DNA of 64,000 nucleotides from Cinclus cinclus (GCF_963662255.1 NC_085047.1:113928214-113992213), one strand, 5' to 3'; shown: positions 47,604 through 60,181, numbered from the stretch's first letter. Translations and numbers: made by a program. The notes: generated by a model from the letters alone, not told the origin.

Positions 47604-48081
47604 AAGAATCATAGAAGGACTTGGCTTGGAAGGGACATTTAAGATAATCTTGTCCCACCTCCCTGCCATGGGCAGGGAACCTTCCAATATCCCAGGTTTC
47701 TCCAAGACCCATCCAGCCTGGCCTTGGACAGTTCCAGGGATGGTGCAGCTCCGTCTTCTCTGGGAAACTGGTTCTAATGCCTCACCACCCTCACAGAAAA
47801 GAATTTTTTGCTAATACCTAATCTAACCCTATTTTATCTCAGTTTGAAGACATTCCCCCTTGTTCTATCACCCCAAGCCCCGATAAATTGTCTCTCTCTA
47901 TCTTTCTTCATGCCTCCCTTCAGGTACTGAAAGCACACACTGAAGTCACCCCAAAGCCTTTTCCATTCTGAACAATGCCAGCTCTGCCAGCCTTTCCTCC
48001 CAGCACAGCTGCTCCATCCCTCTGCTCATCCTGCTGCCTCCTCTGGGCTCTCTCCAGCAGCTCCAGCTCCTCCCTGTGCTG
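47604..48081 (-). mobile_element. CR1 LINE, old copy with a near-pristine 5' end
   Basis: On the minus strand: AGAATCATAGAAGGACTTGG, GGAAGGGACATTTAAG, CCTCCCTGCCATGGGCAGGG, CCATCCAGCCTGGCC, GGAAACTGGTTCTAATGCC, CTCACCACCCTCACAG and CATTCCCCCTTGTTCTATC, all with many changes. From 47969 to 48081 the sequence is instead identical over 113 bp to the young CR1 copy at 24777-24889. The element then stops abruptly at 48081. The mixture of old and pristine parts is discussed in the findings. Confidence 0.93.
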
Positions 48082-51000
48082 TTCTCTGTTTATTCAGAGT
48101 TACATGGGAAGACTCCCACACCAAGTACTTGGGCAGCTTTTTGAGAAGGTTCTAGTTAGAATCAGCCTGAGCAATGGAATTTCATGCACCTGTACATCAA
48201 GGCATGGCTGGTGCCAGCAAGTCATCATTTGTACCAGGGAAGTTGAGAAACTGCAAGTAGTTAAATTATGTTGCCAAATGAACCCATTAAATGCCACAAA
48301 GAGGAAAACTTACCTTTCTAAAAAGTGGGTGTTTTGTTGCAGATAAATGTCCTCCCTAGCTTCCTGAGGAAAGTGCTGTTGGTGTGTTGGGTGTGAGACT
48401 GGGATGTATGGCATATAAACACCATGCACTTGTGTATGAACTTTTTTATCTCCGTGCCATTTTCTTTTCTTTCTGTCTTTTTACTGACACTTTTTTCTGC
48501 CAGGACTTAGTGAGAAGTTACACTGCTCTGATATGTGATATATGTACCTCTCACATCTGTTTGATTTCTTTCCCTGGTCTTATTTTCCTATGGTAAATTT
48601 TGAGGAGCTTTGTGTTTTCACCTAAGTTGAGTAGATATTCACACAAGATTTAAAAAAAAAAAAAAAAGACTGATTAACTTTGCAGTTTCAGTGTAAAACT
48701 ATTTCTGACTCAATTGTTGTGAAAATAGAATAGTTCCTTTTTCTCCATTTCCCCAACTTGAAAATGTTGACTCTTTTGAAGAGATGAATACACCTTAATT
48801 TGAATATTTCAACTTTGGGGGATAAAATTAACTGAACTGAGTGCCAGTGTAAATGTTTTCACATGAAAAAGGATGCGTACATAGGCAGGGAAAATGCATT
48901 AAAGTGACAGTAGGTGGCTGAATGCATCAAAAGGAATCAGATTTGACGTACACTGAATTAAGACAGCAGTATGTTAACTTTTTATATTGTGACTGGAAGG
49001 GGAAGAGATCTATCAGTATGCAAATTGACTTCATGCTAAACCAAGCATCTTCTAGTATGCAAAATTAAAGTGTGTGTATGAGGCTTGTAGTCCAATTCAG
49101 GTTCAAAGGGTTACTTTAAAGTAATGTGTGTTGTATCAGCAGAAATTGTCACAGGCAATGTCACAGGCAAACATCTGCTGGTACTGAGTTGCAGGAAAGT
49201 TGGGATATGCTGGTCTGTTTTATGAAGAAGCAAATTAAGAGTGACTTTTGACAAGATAAACTAGATTTAAAAATATTGCAATATATCTTGAGGATAAGGT
49301 AACTGGGGGGTTTCAGGAGGAGGAGCAGGCTTGGGATGAGCAGCAGAGGCAGCACTTCAGCTCACATGAGAAAAGCAGCTCTGTGTTCACAGAGTGCTGC
49401 ATAAACTGGCCGTGGTCACTCAGCCACATGGGAAATTCTGTGTTCAGGGCCTTCCTGAGCAGGGAATGCAGAGATGGAATCAGGGATGGGATGGAGAGAA
49501 TTGTACATCAAAGGAAGATGCAGCAGAAATAAGCACGGGAGCTTCTGCACTGCTCTGCCCACCTCTGCAATCACAAAAAAGAAACAGAAATCAAAATGCC
49601 CTTTTGAGTTTCTCTGGCCTTGCTGATGCTAAAAGACAGAGATGGTGTAGCCTTCCAGAGTCTGAATGTTTCTGTTCTGAGGGTGGCAGGGGAGCATCTC
49701 TTCTCAGCTTGACACTGAGGAAAGCTGGGAAATATTACTGTGCAGGCAACTGGCTGGCCACAGGAAATATAGCCCACAGCCAGACACCATAACTCTGTTT
49801 AACTCAGGGATGTTATTTTTGGGCCTGTCATGGTATCTGTCTCTTCTTGTTCTTTACCATACCTAATGACAGGAAAATGGCTACAGGGTGCCCTGCTTGC
49901 ATGTTTTTCAGTGTCAGTGCAATGCTCTCTGTGCTCTGGAAGCCTCTTTGTGCCAACAAGAGGATGTTACTCACCTGTGGATTATTTTGCAGCCGTAGGT
50001 GAGGGGTGCTAAATGTGGGTGACATCGCTTTGATATTGCTCTTTCAGCTGGCCTTCATTCTGGCTTCAGAATTCACTTTGTGTAGAGAAAGGAAGACAGA
50101 TGTGTCCAGCTGTGATTTTTAGAAACTGTCTCTTACAGTGCTCAGGATTCTGGGGGGAAGGAGCTTTTTGCTCCCTCAGATCTAGGACAGAGCAGAGTTG
50201 TTATCCCATTAAATTCCTTTTTTATGCAGTCAGGTGTGCCTGTCTTCCCTGGCAATAACAATTTGTTTTTATGGCACCTGCTTTGGGAGGCAGCCAGATT
50301 ACTTTCTTACTGCCAACTTGGAATCTCTGCCTTAGTGTGCATCACATTCAGGTATCAGGTTTGGTTCTTGTCATTTTTTTTTTCTTTGTTAAGAAAACAA
50401 AAATAAAAAACTGCAAAGTATCCTGAGATAATAATCAGTTGGCAAACAACAACGTTTTTAGCAGCTAGTGAAGTGCATCTTCTTCTAGTTATTTCTGGTG
50501 TGGATCTGTGATCACTAAAGAATGCCCCAGCTCTGCTAAGAATGATAAACCCCTCCCCTGTTATTTATTTATTTTTAGAAATGGATGTCTGCCTGCTGGG
50601 TACAGGATCTGAGGATCTGGACTTGTGCCTCCAATAAATGCACCAAGCAGCCACTCGATGTGTGGATTTAGCAGTGGCAACACAGGTTAAATACGGCTGG
50701 TGTTGGATGGTTTAATAATTTTTCATATTACCTGCTCTTGCATTTTAAATGCTACTGACAATGCAGAATATTATCTTCTACGTTTGATGGATAGAGTTGC
50801 TCAAATGATGCTTTGTGATCCAAGTAAAACTGACAAGAGCATTAGAAAGTACAAGTAGAACATAAACCTTCACTGACCACAAATTGGGTGTGAGTTGTAT
50901 ACAATTTGAGGAAGGGAGTCTTCTCCCTTGTTGCAAAAGATTTGCACATTTCTAATTCTTTCTTTTGCCTAATGAAAAATGCCTCATGCCTCATCAAACA

Positions 51001-52125
51001 TGTGCACATTTAGTGAGATCAGTGCACATTTAACCAAGAGTTAATTAAGTTAACAGGGTTTAGAAATGAACATAATGCACAGTTTGGAATTTTCATTCTG
51101 GCATGATTTGCATTTGGCTGAAACACCGTGTAATTGGCAAAGCCCCACGAAGGTGTGTTGCTCTTTTCATGCTCTAAATGAATGTTAACTATGCTCGGGG
51201 CTTTGGATGACTTAATTGGTTAATTTTTTCTGGACATCCCTCGAATGTGGGTGTGTCCAAAGCTAAAAAGAATCCAGCTGTGAAGGTAGTCAAAGGAAGA
51301 AGAAAAGAGGTTACTGGGTTAAAAGCAGTTCGGGGAAAGAAGGTAGGGAAGAGGTGCTGCATCTGTGAGCATCGAGTTGCAGAGAAAACAGTAGGAAACC
51401 AAACCCACACAGACTGAGCTTTCAAACTGCACTGTTTTGCCAGGGGCCAAATGATGCACTCTGATTTACTCATTTCATGGAGGCTTTTACTCGCCTTTGA
51501 ATCCTTAAATAGATGAACAGTGCTGGGGAAAAAAAAAAAAAAGAGTTTGAAATTTCAGATAATTCTCTTTTCAGTGTTTGTCACCTTCCACTATCTTTTA
51601 CCAAACAAACTAAAAATGAAATAAAGAAATGGTGATGTCCTGCCGAGACTTCTGCTGTTAGAAATAACAAGAACATGGCATGGGATAGCCACTGTGATTC
51701 TGGGAGTCCTGAGGAAGGCTGAGAAGGGCCAGGCTGCTTAAGGGAACAGAGGACTTGTGAGTCTGGCCTCTGAGCAGTGGAGTTAATGTCACACTCTGCC
51801 TGCAATGTACATCAGGGATGCCCAGCTCAACAGAGCTCTTGGTAGAGAAAAATCCAGGCTTTTAGGGCAGATTCCAGTTTCCTCTTCCTACCAATGTCTG
51901 CTTCCACAATTTCCTCCTGCAGCAATGCCCTCTAGCAAGGTCCTTCCCAGGATCTGTCTTCTCTCACTCAATTCGGAACTGTACTGGTTTATTTAGGAAA
52001 AGGAAAAATCCAGCTTTCTTCTGGGACTTCCTGCTCCAGAGCTGGTTTTGTTTACCTGTGTATACTTTGGCCAGCTCACCTTGCAGCCAGCCAAGGGTGC
52101 TCTCCTGGCCTCTTCTCCCAGCAAA
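48082..52125. other. Long single-copy non-coding stretch
   Basis: About 4 kb with only short homopolymers (A runs at 48650-48666 and near 51527-51542) and no recognised gene or transposon. The part at 51000-51190 contains an octamer-like ATTTGCAT and several TTAATTAA-type words. Confidence 0.4.
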
Positions 52126-52394
52126 CAAGGGACAGGACAAAAAGAAATGGCATCAAGCTGCACCAGGGGAGGTTCAGGTTGGACATCAGAGGAATTTCTT
52201 CATGGAGAGGGTTGACAAGCATTGGAAAGGGCTGCCCAGAGAGGTTTGGAGTCCCCATCCATGGAGGAGTTCAAGGAATGACTGGATGTGGCACTCAGTG
52301 CTCTGGGCTGGGGACAAAGGGGGGATCAGGCACAGGTTGGACTCGGTGACTTTGAAGGTCTTTTTCAACCTCAGTGATTCTGGGATTCTGTGAG
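52126..52394 (+). mobile_element. CR1 LINE, 3' end of the alternative subfamily
   Basis: GGGACAGGACAAAAAGAAATG, TGCACCAGGGGAGGTTCAGG, TTGGACATCAGAGGAATTTC, AGCATTGGAAAGGGCTGCCC, CATCCATGGAGGAGTTCAAGG, ACTGGATGTGGCACTCAGTGC, GTTGGACTCGGTGAC and ATTCTGGGATTCTGTG define a well-preserved plus-strand copy, better than the related copies at 18825 and 40664. Confidence 0.94.
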
Positions 52395-52734
52395 CCAAAC
52401 AGCAGCTGTGCCCTTTCCAGATGTGCTGCAGGCATCTTGCAAGGGTGTCACTGTTTATGAAGGAGACTCTCGATGCCTGGAGAGGAAAACTCAGCGTGGG
52501 GGATGTCCCATGATGCTATCAGGTTGAATGAGCTGTTTTGTAAATCTCAGTGTTGGAATAGGCAGGAGTGAGTGAATCATGCCACTGGGCTATATGTGTG
52601 CTTGTATTTAGGATTTTTTGCATGTCTGAGAGCAATTTAAAGCATTTTACCTATTATATAGCTTGTAAAGTTTGAAAAAAAAAAAGGAAACCAATAAAAA
52701 AAACCAACCCACAGAACAAATCCAGTTTAAGGCG

Positions 52735-53110
52735 CAGAAACGCTGTTTTTGCGCTGCGTAATTTGCTGCTTATTGCTTCACATTTCTCATTGGCCTTCTT
52801 ATTTCCGTTTCCTTCGTGTTTACGGTCTCCCAGACTTATTAACTCTGCAGTGCCACGCTGCTTGGCAGGTAGTGACAGGCTGCCAGAGCTCTGCAGATCT
52901 CCCCACCGCAGAACCCCGTCAGTGACAAACACTGGCTCATCACCCAGCACCAGCCCAGAACCACCGCTGGGGAAAATCACAAACCCGACCTCTGAGGAGT
53001 GCCCGAAATTCCTTCAGCTCCTGCCCTCCCCTGTGCCTGTCTCCTCCACTCACCCCTGCTCCCTACGTGACTGAGCTGTGTTCCCTGGGCTGCGGCGCTC
53101 CGGCACTGTG
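52735..53110. promoter_or_regulatory. CpG-enriched block, small CpG-island-like region
   Basis: I count about 17 CpG dinucleotides within roughly 375 bp (for example GGCGCAG, TTTGCGCTGCGTAA, TTACGGTC, CCACCGCAG, CTACGTGAC, TGCGGCGCTCCGGC), in a window where CpG is otherwise scarce. No CR1 or LTR landmark lies inside it. It begins about 340 bp after the CR1 at 52126-52394 and ends about 90 bp before the solo LTR at 53199. It may be an unmethylated regulatory region or promoter, a cryptic exon, or a young piece of G+C-rich repeat that I do not recognise. The open frames on both strands are not convincing. Confidence 0.35.
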
Positions 53111-53198
53111 GGCCCCAACAGAGCAGCCATTATTGGATGTTAATTTTTTCTGCTTTTTCCTTTTTCTCCTGTTGTACTTAGTCTCTCCACATTGCTGT

Positions 53199-53640
53199 TG
53201 ATGCCTTTTTCTGGGCTACCTAAAAACAGAGACAGACAAAATTAAGGGAATATAAAGCGGTTCTATTTAGTGAAGGGCCTTCAGGCACATTTCAGGCAGA
53301 GCCCTCCAGGGGCTAAACCCAAAATGAACAACGGGTCATGGGTTTTCACACTTGTATAAGTTTGGTCCATTTGCATATTGGGACTCAATCTTCCAATTAC
53401 AGCTTCAGGTAATGAAATAATTTACCCCAGTTTGGTCCCCCTCAACTCACTTCTTTTTCCATTTCTTGGGGACTGAGGCAGTGAGGTGTCCTTGATTGCC
53501 AGCTTGGAGAGGAATTGTGTTGTCTGACCAAAAGGGGAAAGCAGCAGCCAACGCTCTGTATGGAGTTTAGAGTTATCCACTAAAGAATTGCAGGATTACA
53601 AATATATGAAAAACATAAAAACTGAAATCCTAAGGCATCA
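53199..53640 (-). mobile_element. Solo LTR of an endogenous retrovirus, complete
   Basis: The 442-bp element is bounded by TGATGCCTT at the left and AAGGCATCA at the right, a perfect 9-bp terminal inverted repeat with TG...CA ends. It is flanked on both sides by CTGT (53195-53198 and 53641-53644), a 4-bp target-site duplication typical of retroviral integration. No internal retroviral sequence is present, so it is a solo LTR left by recombination between two LTRs. Its body is homologous to 1-376. The orientation is tentatively minus, from a degraded AATAAA-like signal near its U5 side and TATA-like TATAC/TATAAG words. I cannot name the subfamily. Confidence 0.85.
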
Positions 53641-55611
53641 CTGTGTTCTCTAGGAACACCATGGTTCCCAGTGCCAGCTGAGCACTTGGAGCATGCTGGA
53701 GGAGCAGTGAATTTTGATTCTACACCACTGGTGCTGGTGAAGCTCAGAGCAGCTGGAAAAAATCTGAAAGCTTCATTGCATTCAGAGCCTTAAAACAAAC
53801 AAAAACCCCACAATTGTGTGGTTATTTCCTTGCTGAAAGGTTTGGATGGTGGTCACAGTCAGTGGAAAACACTCCATCAAGTTGATGGGAAGAACCTAGA
53901 GGAGGTGAGCGGTGTCACTTTCCACGGGAACTAATTCTATTTTCCAGAGAGGGAGGAAGAAGGAAGGTCATGCAGTACAGAGCTGGGCAGAGGCTGAAAT
54001 TGCATTTTGCCACTTAATTAACAAGCAGCCAATCTATAGCCTGTAGCTGTCCTGCAGCCCCATAATTGGGAGCTGAACTTGTTTTTTTCCATCCCTCAGA
54101 GCACCCCACACATGACATGAGGTATCACAGTGTGTGACAGATCACCACTGTAGGACACCTGTGCTGTCACGTATGCCACCCCTAGCTGATCAGTTTAATT
54201 CCCTAATTAATTATTGATAGGTTCTGAGGCCTCCATTGATTTTATTTTTAAAATTTAATTTTAATTAATGATTGGAGGAACGCAATGGTTTATTTGAAAA
54301 AAAAAAAAGAGGAGTAAAGGAACTTTCCTTATTTATGCCTGTTATTTGGGGTTTTTTTCTGGGAAATATTTGAATTAATATTTCAGAGGAGTTCATTAAA
54401 AAAACCCCACAAAACATCAGTCTCATAAAATGATGAAAATTGAAGAAATGCTGATGAAAGACACTAAGAAAGAGGGCATGATGAATCTGGGGGAAGAGCA
54501 TTTCAATAAATGGATTCCTGCTCTCCTTCCTCACCTGCATCTGCAGGCAGCACTGTCTGGAGAAATGAGATGACAATGTCTCCCTCCCCCCTCTGACTGT
54601 GCCCCTGAGGACTCAAAGATGTTTAATTTGATGCTTTTGAGTCCTACCCCCACTACCTCCAATCTCCAGGGATATTTTATCACTCAACACTGTTAAAATT
54701 TAGATGTTGTTATCCCACTACCTCCGCTGAGTTTGTGCTTAATTTTTTTTTCCCTTCATCAAAAGGTAAAGCAAGTAGAGGATTGAAAATAAGCAGAAAC
54801 TTAAGTTTTTTAAGGGCAAGCTACAGGCAAATATAGGTTTCAGGAAGCAAAGACTTCTGCAGGCTCCAAGTTCTGCTTTTCCATGGATCAGTGGGTTAAC
54901 TAAAAAGCCTATGAGAAGGCTCTCAGTGGTGTGATGGTTGTGACAGGTATTAGATTGGAGGGAAAAATAGACAAAAAGAACTATCATTCAAAATGACACG
55001 AAGTTGGTGCTTTCAAAGGGAAGAAAAATCCTGAGCTTAGGCAGAAAATGCTTCTCCTGGTTTACTATTGCTTCAGGTTTGCCATTGTCAGTGGGCAGTA
55101 GGTGCTCAGCCTTTTCTTCTCAAGTTTGTTAATTCATGTAATTTTTTAAATTATCAATTTTCCTCTCTTGAAGGAGAAAAAAAAAAGAGCTCAAATCAAA
55201 CTTAGCAGCCTCTTTAAGTGATCACAGACACCACCTGATGTTTCGAATTTTTCAGGACAATAGGAAAGACCATGAGTTGCAATGTGTGAATGCCCTTAAT
55301 GTTCTTTGATGAGACAGTATTTGGGTGGGCATTTCATGACAGGAGGAGCTGATGGTACACAGGTGAATGATGTATTGTAAAAATAAGCTTAGTGAAGCTG
55401 CCAGAAGCAGCCCTGGTTGTGAAAAGCTGGCAGAAATTGCCCTTGTAGCAATTATGACCTGCTTGGGTGTCAGTGGAATAGCAGCCCCATTAGCCATTGT
55501 TTTTAATGCTGCTGCATCCTGATAGGAAAGGGAGAAAGCAGCTCCCTGGACACAAGACCTGCATGAAGGTGTCTTTGTTATGTGGTTTGCAGATGTGGAA
55601 TGTTGCCAGCG

Positions 55612-55615
<4 letters not shown>

Positions 55616-55644
<29 letters not shown>

Positions 55645-55662
55645 GTTTGTTTGTTTGTTTTG
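55616..55662. repeat. Poly(T) of 29 followed by (GTTT)4
   Basis: Twenty-nine T are followed by four GTTT units. Read on the minus strand this is an A-rich tail, but the sequence upstream of it on that strand shows no poly(A) signal and no recognised retrocopy. Confidence 0.93.
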
Positions 55663-58600
55663 GTGTGGTTTGATTATTTTTACCTTAAATAAAAGGGAGG
55701 GTGGAGGGGAATTGTACAGGAGAGGGAGTAGCAACACCTTGTCCTATGAAGTACCTGTGTGTTCAGTTCCAATCTCGATGTCGTGATTTCATAATTCCAA
55801 GTGTCAGCACTCTGAGGATTTTTGTTTGTTGATGATGCATTGCTGACTCCTATAAAACCGCGAGAGAAATCTGGAGAAAGGGAGCTTAGGGCTGTCTCTA
55901 ATGGAGAGCCGTGGATCAGCATTTTACTGATGCTCTTTTGTGGGGACAGGTTATCCACCATGCTGTGGCAAAGCTCACATTTCCCTGCCATCCTTCCTGT
56001 TCAGATTTAGCACCTCCAAGAAGCTCATGAATAGTCATAAGGCCCAACTCCTCTTAATGAAATATAAACTGAGATTCAGGTTAGCATTTCACAATTTCAT
56101 CATTATTGGTTTCTGTGTTATCTACAAAATTGTGGCCACGTTTCTCAATTCTGCTGCAGTCTTGAAATGCCACTGCCTGAGTTTACATTCATATTTCATT
56201 TTCAGGGCTGTGCTCACAGGCTAGAAAGTAATTAAATAATGAAGCTTTAGATTTAGATGTAGTATTGATGTAGGGGAAAGATTAGCAGCAAATTCTGTAA
56301 GCATGGGGTCAGGACACACAAGGTTTTTGAGCCTGTACCTAATTTTGGGGTAATGTTGAGGTGTAGGAAGATATTTATAATCCAGAGTCCTAAAGGAACT
56401 CCTTAATTTGTCTTCTAAACTTGTGTTAGAGGTTAAATCTAGGTGGGTGTACAGGCTTCTTTCTTATTTAGAGCTCAAATGTTAATTTTTTAGTTGAATC
56501 CAAAGGTTCTTTTGGAAACACATGGAGTGCAAGCTGCAAGCAGCCACAGTGCTGAGGGGGATGCAGAGAGGAAAATCTGTATTTGAATTTCTCTGAATTT
56601 CACTTCTCAATGTGATCTGGTTTAGGTTTTTTCCCTTTTCCCTGGAACGTTGCAATAAGGAGCCCCTCTCTTTATTGATAAGTTTGAGTTGTAAATGGAC
56701 TAGTTTGAAGAACTCAGAATAAATGAGATCTGCAAAGGTTCCTCTTTCCTCCTAGGGTTAATCTCCTCCCCTTCCACTTTCATTTTCATGCTGCAATATC
56801 CACAAAGACTTCACTACACTAAAATCAAAGCAGCTGGGGAGGGGGGGAAATAGAGGAAAGCAAACAGAAGGTCAGTCATTGTATTTATTCCTGCGCATAT
56901 TTGCTTATTTTTTTTCTCCCCTTATGCTTCCTTTATATGATTTTTAGCAGTTTCCATCAGGTGGGTACATTATCTGATGCAGTGTCATTACATTGTAGAG
57001 ATTGCAGCACTTCTGCAGTTTCCTGGATGTCATTCTGCCAGATATGTGAGCCTACAGCAGTTTGCATTTGTTACCCTTTCTGGTATGCTCAAAATATCTC
57101 CAAGTATTCATGTACAGATATGAAAGATTGCTTCCCATAGAGATGAATTGAACCAGCTTGTCATACCTATAAAAATCAATGTATTTTTGGAAAGGGTAGA
57201 CATATGAGGAATAAACCAGAATCCAGATATTCTCAGCATTTTATAGTGCTGTCAAAGCTCTGAATTATTGCAACAGAAGTAATGGATCTTAAAATGAGAG
57301 TTTTCAGTATAATCTCCTTTTTGGTGGAGGGAATCTCCAATTAGGAAAGCTGGGATTTGTGATTCCACTGGTAATGTCTACATTTCACATGCAACTTGTG
57401 CTATGTGTCTTGTTCCATGACAGCTGCCTGTGATTAATCACCACTTTTCTCATGACTCAGAAAGAAATACAAATGTCTGAGAAACAAAATATTTTTTTTC
57501 CTACCCTTCTCCTTTCTCTGAAGGTCTTCACAGAACACGTATGTCTGCATTTCTTCCCCCCTGAGCTGTGACTTCTATTCCTTGTGCTGTTTTACAGTGG
57601 TAGTGAATGCACAAATGCTGCAAAGCACCTGGGGAAAAATCCCCACCTGCAGCATGCTGAACTCCTGCACCCTGCCTGGAATAAAACTAGAGGCAAGCTG
57701 GGGCAGAGGAAATAAAGAAAATCATGTATTTAACGGGAGAAGACAGTTTGCTGCAACAGATCTATCTCATTAGTGCTGTGATGACATTAGATGCCAGGAT
57801 ATTCCATTTTAACTAGATCATAAATTAGACTTTGCCTAAAGGATCCATCATCAGTGATGTTTGTGCTCCAGTAGCTTCTTTATGGTTTGCAATCTCAACT
57901 TCAGCCTCCCTCCTCCCAAGACAGGTTTTATCCAGAAATGGGAACTTGGTGCTCTTGCAAATTAGGACTGGAGTACAAAGCTGGATTCTTGTCGCCTCCC
58001 TCCTGTTGACAAATGTTCTTTCTTTTAATCTAGCTGGCTGACAAGGAAATGAATTAAACATTAGCTGAATTGGTGAACTAAGTGTTGAAATCCTTTCCTT
58101 GTGAAAGGAAAAAGCATTTCACCTGGCAGGTGTTTAACAGCTATGTGGTAGGTCAAGATTGAAGGAAAATGGGATAATTTGTTAATTTCTTTTATTAAAA
58201 ATGGAAGAAACCAGCAAAAATTTTCTTGAACATCTTTACTGTAGCAAATGCTTTCCTAATAAAAATCTTGTTCTCCAACTGCAGCAATCATAAATGTCAT
58301 TTTACACTCTTCAGGGGAAAAAGCAGACAGGCAGAGACACAAGATAAGTAGTCAAAGTAATTAATCAATTTAAAGAGAAGTGATAAGGCAAACTGCTGCA
58401 TACTGGTAGCTTTACCTAACTACTACCACAAAGCTGTTAATAAAATTCTTCAGCATTTTTCAGAATTTTCTATTATTAAGCAAATAAGGTGTGTTTGAAC
58501 TGCACACCTGCTTCTATAGCTCCCTCCTAGGGTGGAAGTGAGGTTTATGGTGGGGATTTATCTCTTGAATGGCAACCCAATGCTTCCAGAAATCAAAAAT

Positions 58601-58758
58601 TTGAGTAATTTCAGCTGATTGATGCTATAATGTGCCCACTTCACAAGTTAGATAAGTACAGATGTGGACTGAGGTAGATGAAATACTCTAAAACATATAT
58701 GGCATTGTCCTCACCAAGTCAAACCGATCTTCATTAAAAATTTTCAGCACATATGGGA

Positions 58759-58780
58759 TTTTTTTTTTTTTTTTTTTTTT
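58759..58780. repeat. Poly(T) run of 22
   Basis: Uninterrupted homopolymer in AT-rich DNA. Confidence 0.92.
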
Positions 58781-59836
58781 GCTGCTGTAAAAATTCTGTC
58801 ATTAACTTACTTTTATTTCTTGTTTTCATGTCTTTGTGGAAAAGTGTGCTGAAAGGTAAAATTGAAATGGTGAGGATAGTGAGAGTAAGCTGAAGATGTC
58901 AAGGTCTGTGTTCATACAAAATCTTTTACTTTCCCTATAAGCACAGCTGGATAATTTTAGGATCATAGATACAGCATTAAAAAAAAAATACAACTGCAGT
59001 GGCCACTTTCAGAGTAATGACTTCAGAACTCCTTTTTTTATCTGTGGGACACTTTACTGGGGAGTTCCTTGCCATCCTTACATGCTCACAGTTCAGTGGG
59101 GCTCTTTTAGGGTTTGTTTTGTTCTCTCCCCTCTTTGGAAGGTTTGATTTTTCCAGCTTGTGCCAGCCCTTGTGATCCAGGAAATCCCAAGAGATGGAAG
59201 CTGCACTTTGGAACAGGGGATAATTTTCATTCCATAACAATCCTGGATAATATAAAGGGAACTCTTTGAAGCAGAGCCCACAAGAATATGAGGCTGTGTG
59301 AGTTAAAGCTGTGGTACCCCTTCCAGACAATATCCCTCTGCCAGGGACTAGGAGAGGATTTGTCCCTGCAAGGAAGTGAAGTAGTGCCTTACTTCTCCAT
59401 GTGTGAAAAGTAGCCTCCAATTAAGATATCAGACAATATTTCAGAGCAAACACTGATGTCTATACATAAGGGAGAGAACTCTTGGCAGCTGAATAACAAT
59501 ACCTCCTCAGTCCACTGCCTTTTGAAAGGGAAGCACAACTTCCCTTCTTGTCCTTATCTGAACTGTGCTTATGAGACAAGAAACATCCTTTCTGCTTTTA
59601 TTTTCTCATGTACTCAGCATAATCTGATAAAAGTGAAAGAATCAAAATCCATCACCTGATGGGGAGAAGTGTCATTTACTGCTTTATTGAGCTCTCAGTT
59701 TGCAGCTACCTCAACAGGCTCTTCCTTAGGAGGGTTTAACCTGAGGCTGGTTGGTCTTTTCCCTCCAGATGAGAAATGTCCCATGATGTTCGGAGCACAG
59801 ATAGTTCTCTTCTAGGTATTGTTTCCTTCACACACA

Positions 59837-60065
59837 GAATCATGAAACATGAAACGGTTTGGGTTGGAAGGGACCTTAAAGTTCTTAAAGTCTCATTCCT
59901 ATCCCCCTGCCATGGGCAGGGACAACTTCCACTGTCCCAGGTTGCTCAGAGCCACATCCAGCCTGGTCTTGGACACTTCCAGGCATCCACAGCTTCCCTG
60001 GGCAAACCTGTACCAGGGCCTCACAGTATAGAATTTCTCCCTACATCTGCCTTAAATTTCCCTCA
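59837..60065 (-). mobile_element. CR1 LINE, 3' end fragment
   Basis: On the minus strand: AGAATCATGAAACATG, GGTTTGGGTTGGAAGGGACC, CCCCCTGCCATGGGCAGGG, CCAGGTTGCTCAGAGCC, CATCCAGCCTGGTCTTGG, CTGTACCAGGGCCTCAC and ATAGAATTTCTCCC. It is a well-preserved, 5'-truncated copy. Confidence 0.94.
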
Positions 60066-60080
60066 GCATGTGGGCTGTTC

Positions 60081-60181
60081 ACAAAAAATCCCAAAACAAA
60101 TCAAATCAAATCAAAACATGCAAAAATAAACAAAACAAACATCCCCCCCCAAACCCAAACCAAAACCAAACCAAAAAAAAA
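60081..60181. repeat. A/C-rich low-complexity tract next to a truncated CR1 5' end
   Basis: ACAAAAAATCCCAAAACAAATC, repeated TCAAA units, and CCCCCCCCAAACCCAAACC-type sequence with almost no G or T. It begins about 16 bp from the point where the minus-strand CR1 stops. Confidence 0.85.

Larger units (their letters stand above)
53641..59836. other. Long single-copy non-coding stretch
   Basis: About 6.2 kb with no interspersed repeat that I recognise. It includes a T29 plus (GTTT)n tract at 55616-55662, a T22 run at 58759-58780 and many A/T-rich patches. No exon is convincing. Confidence 0.4.
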
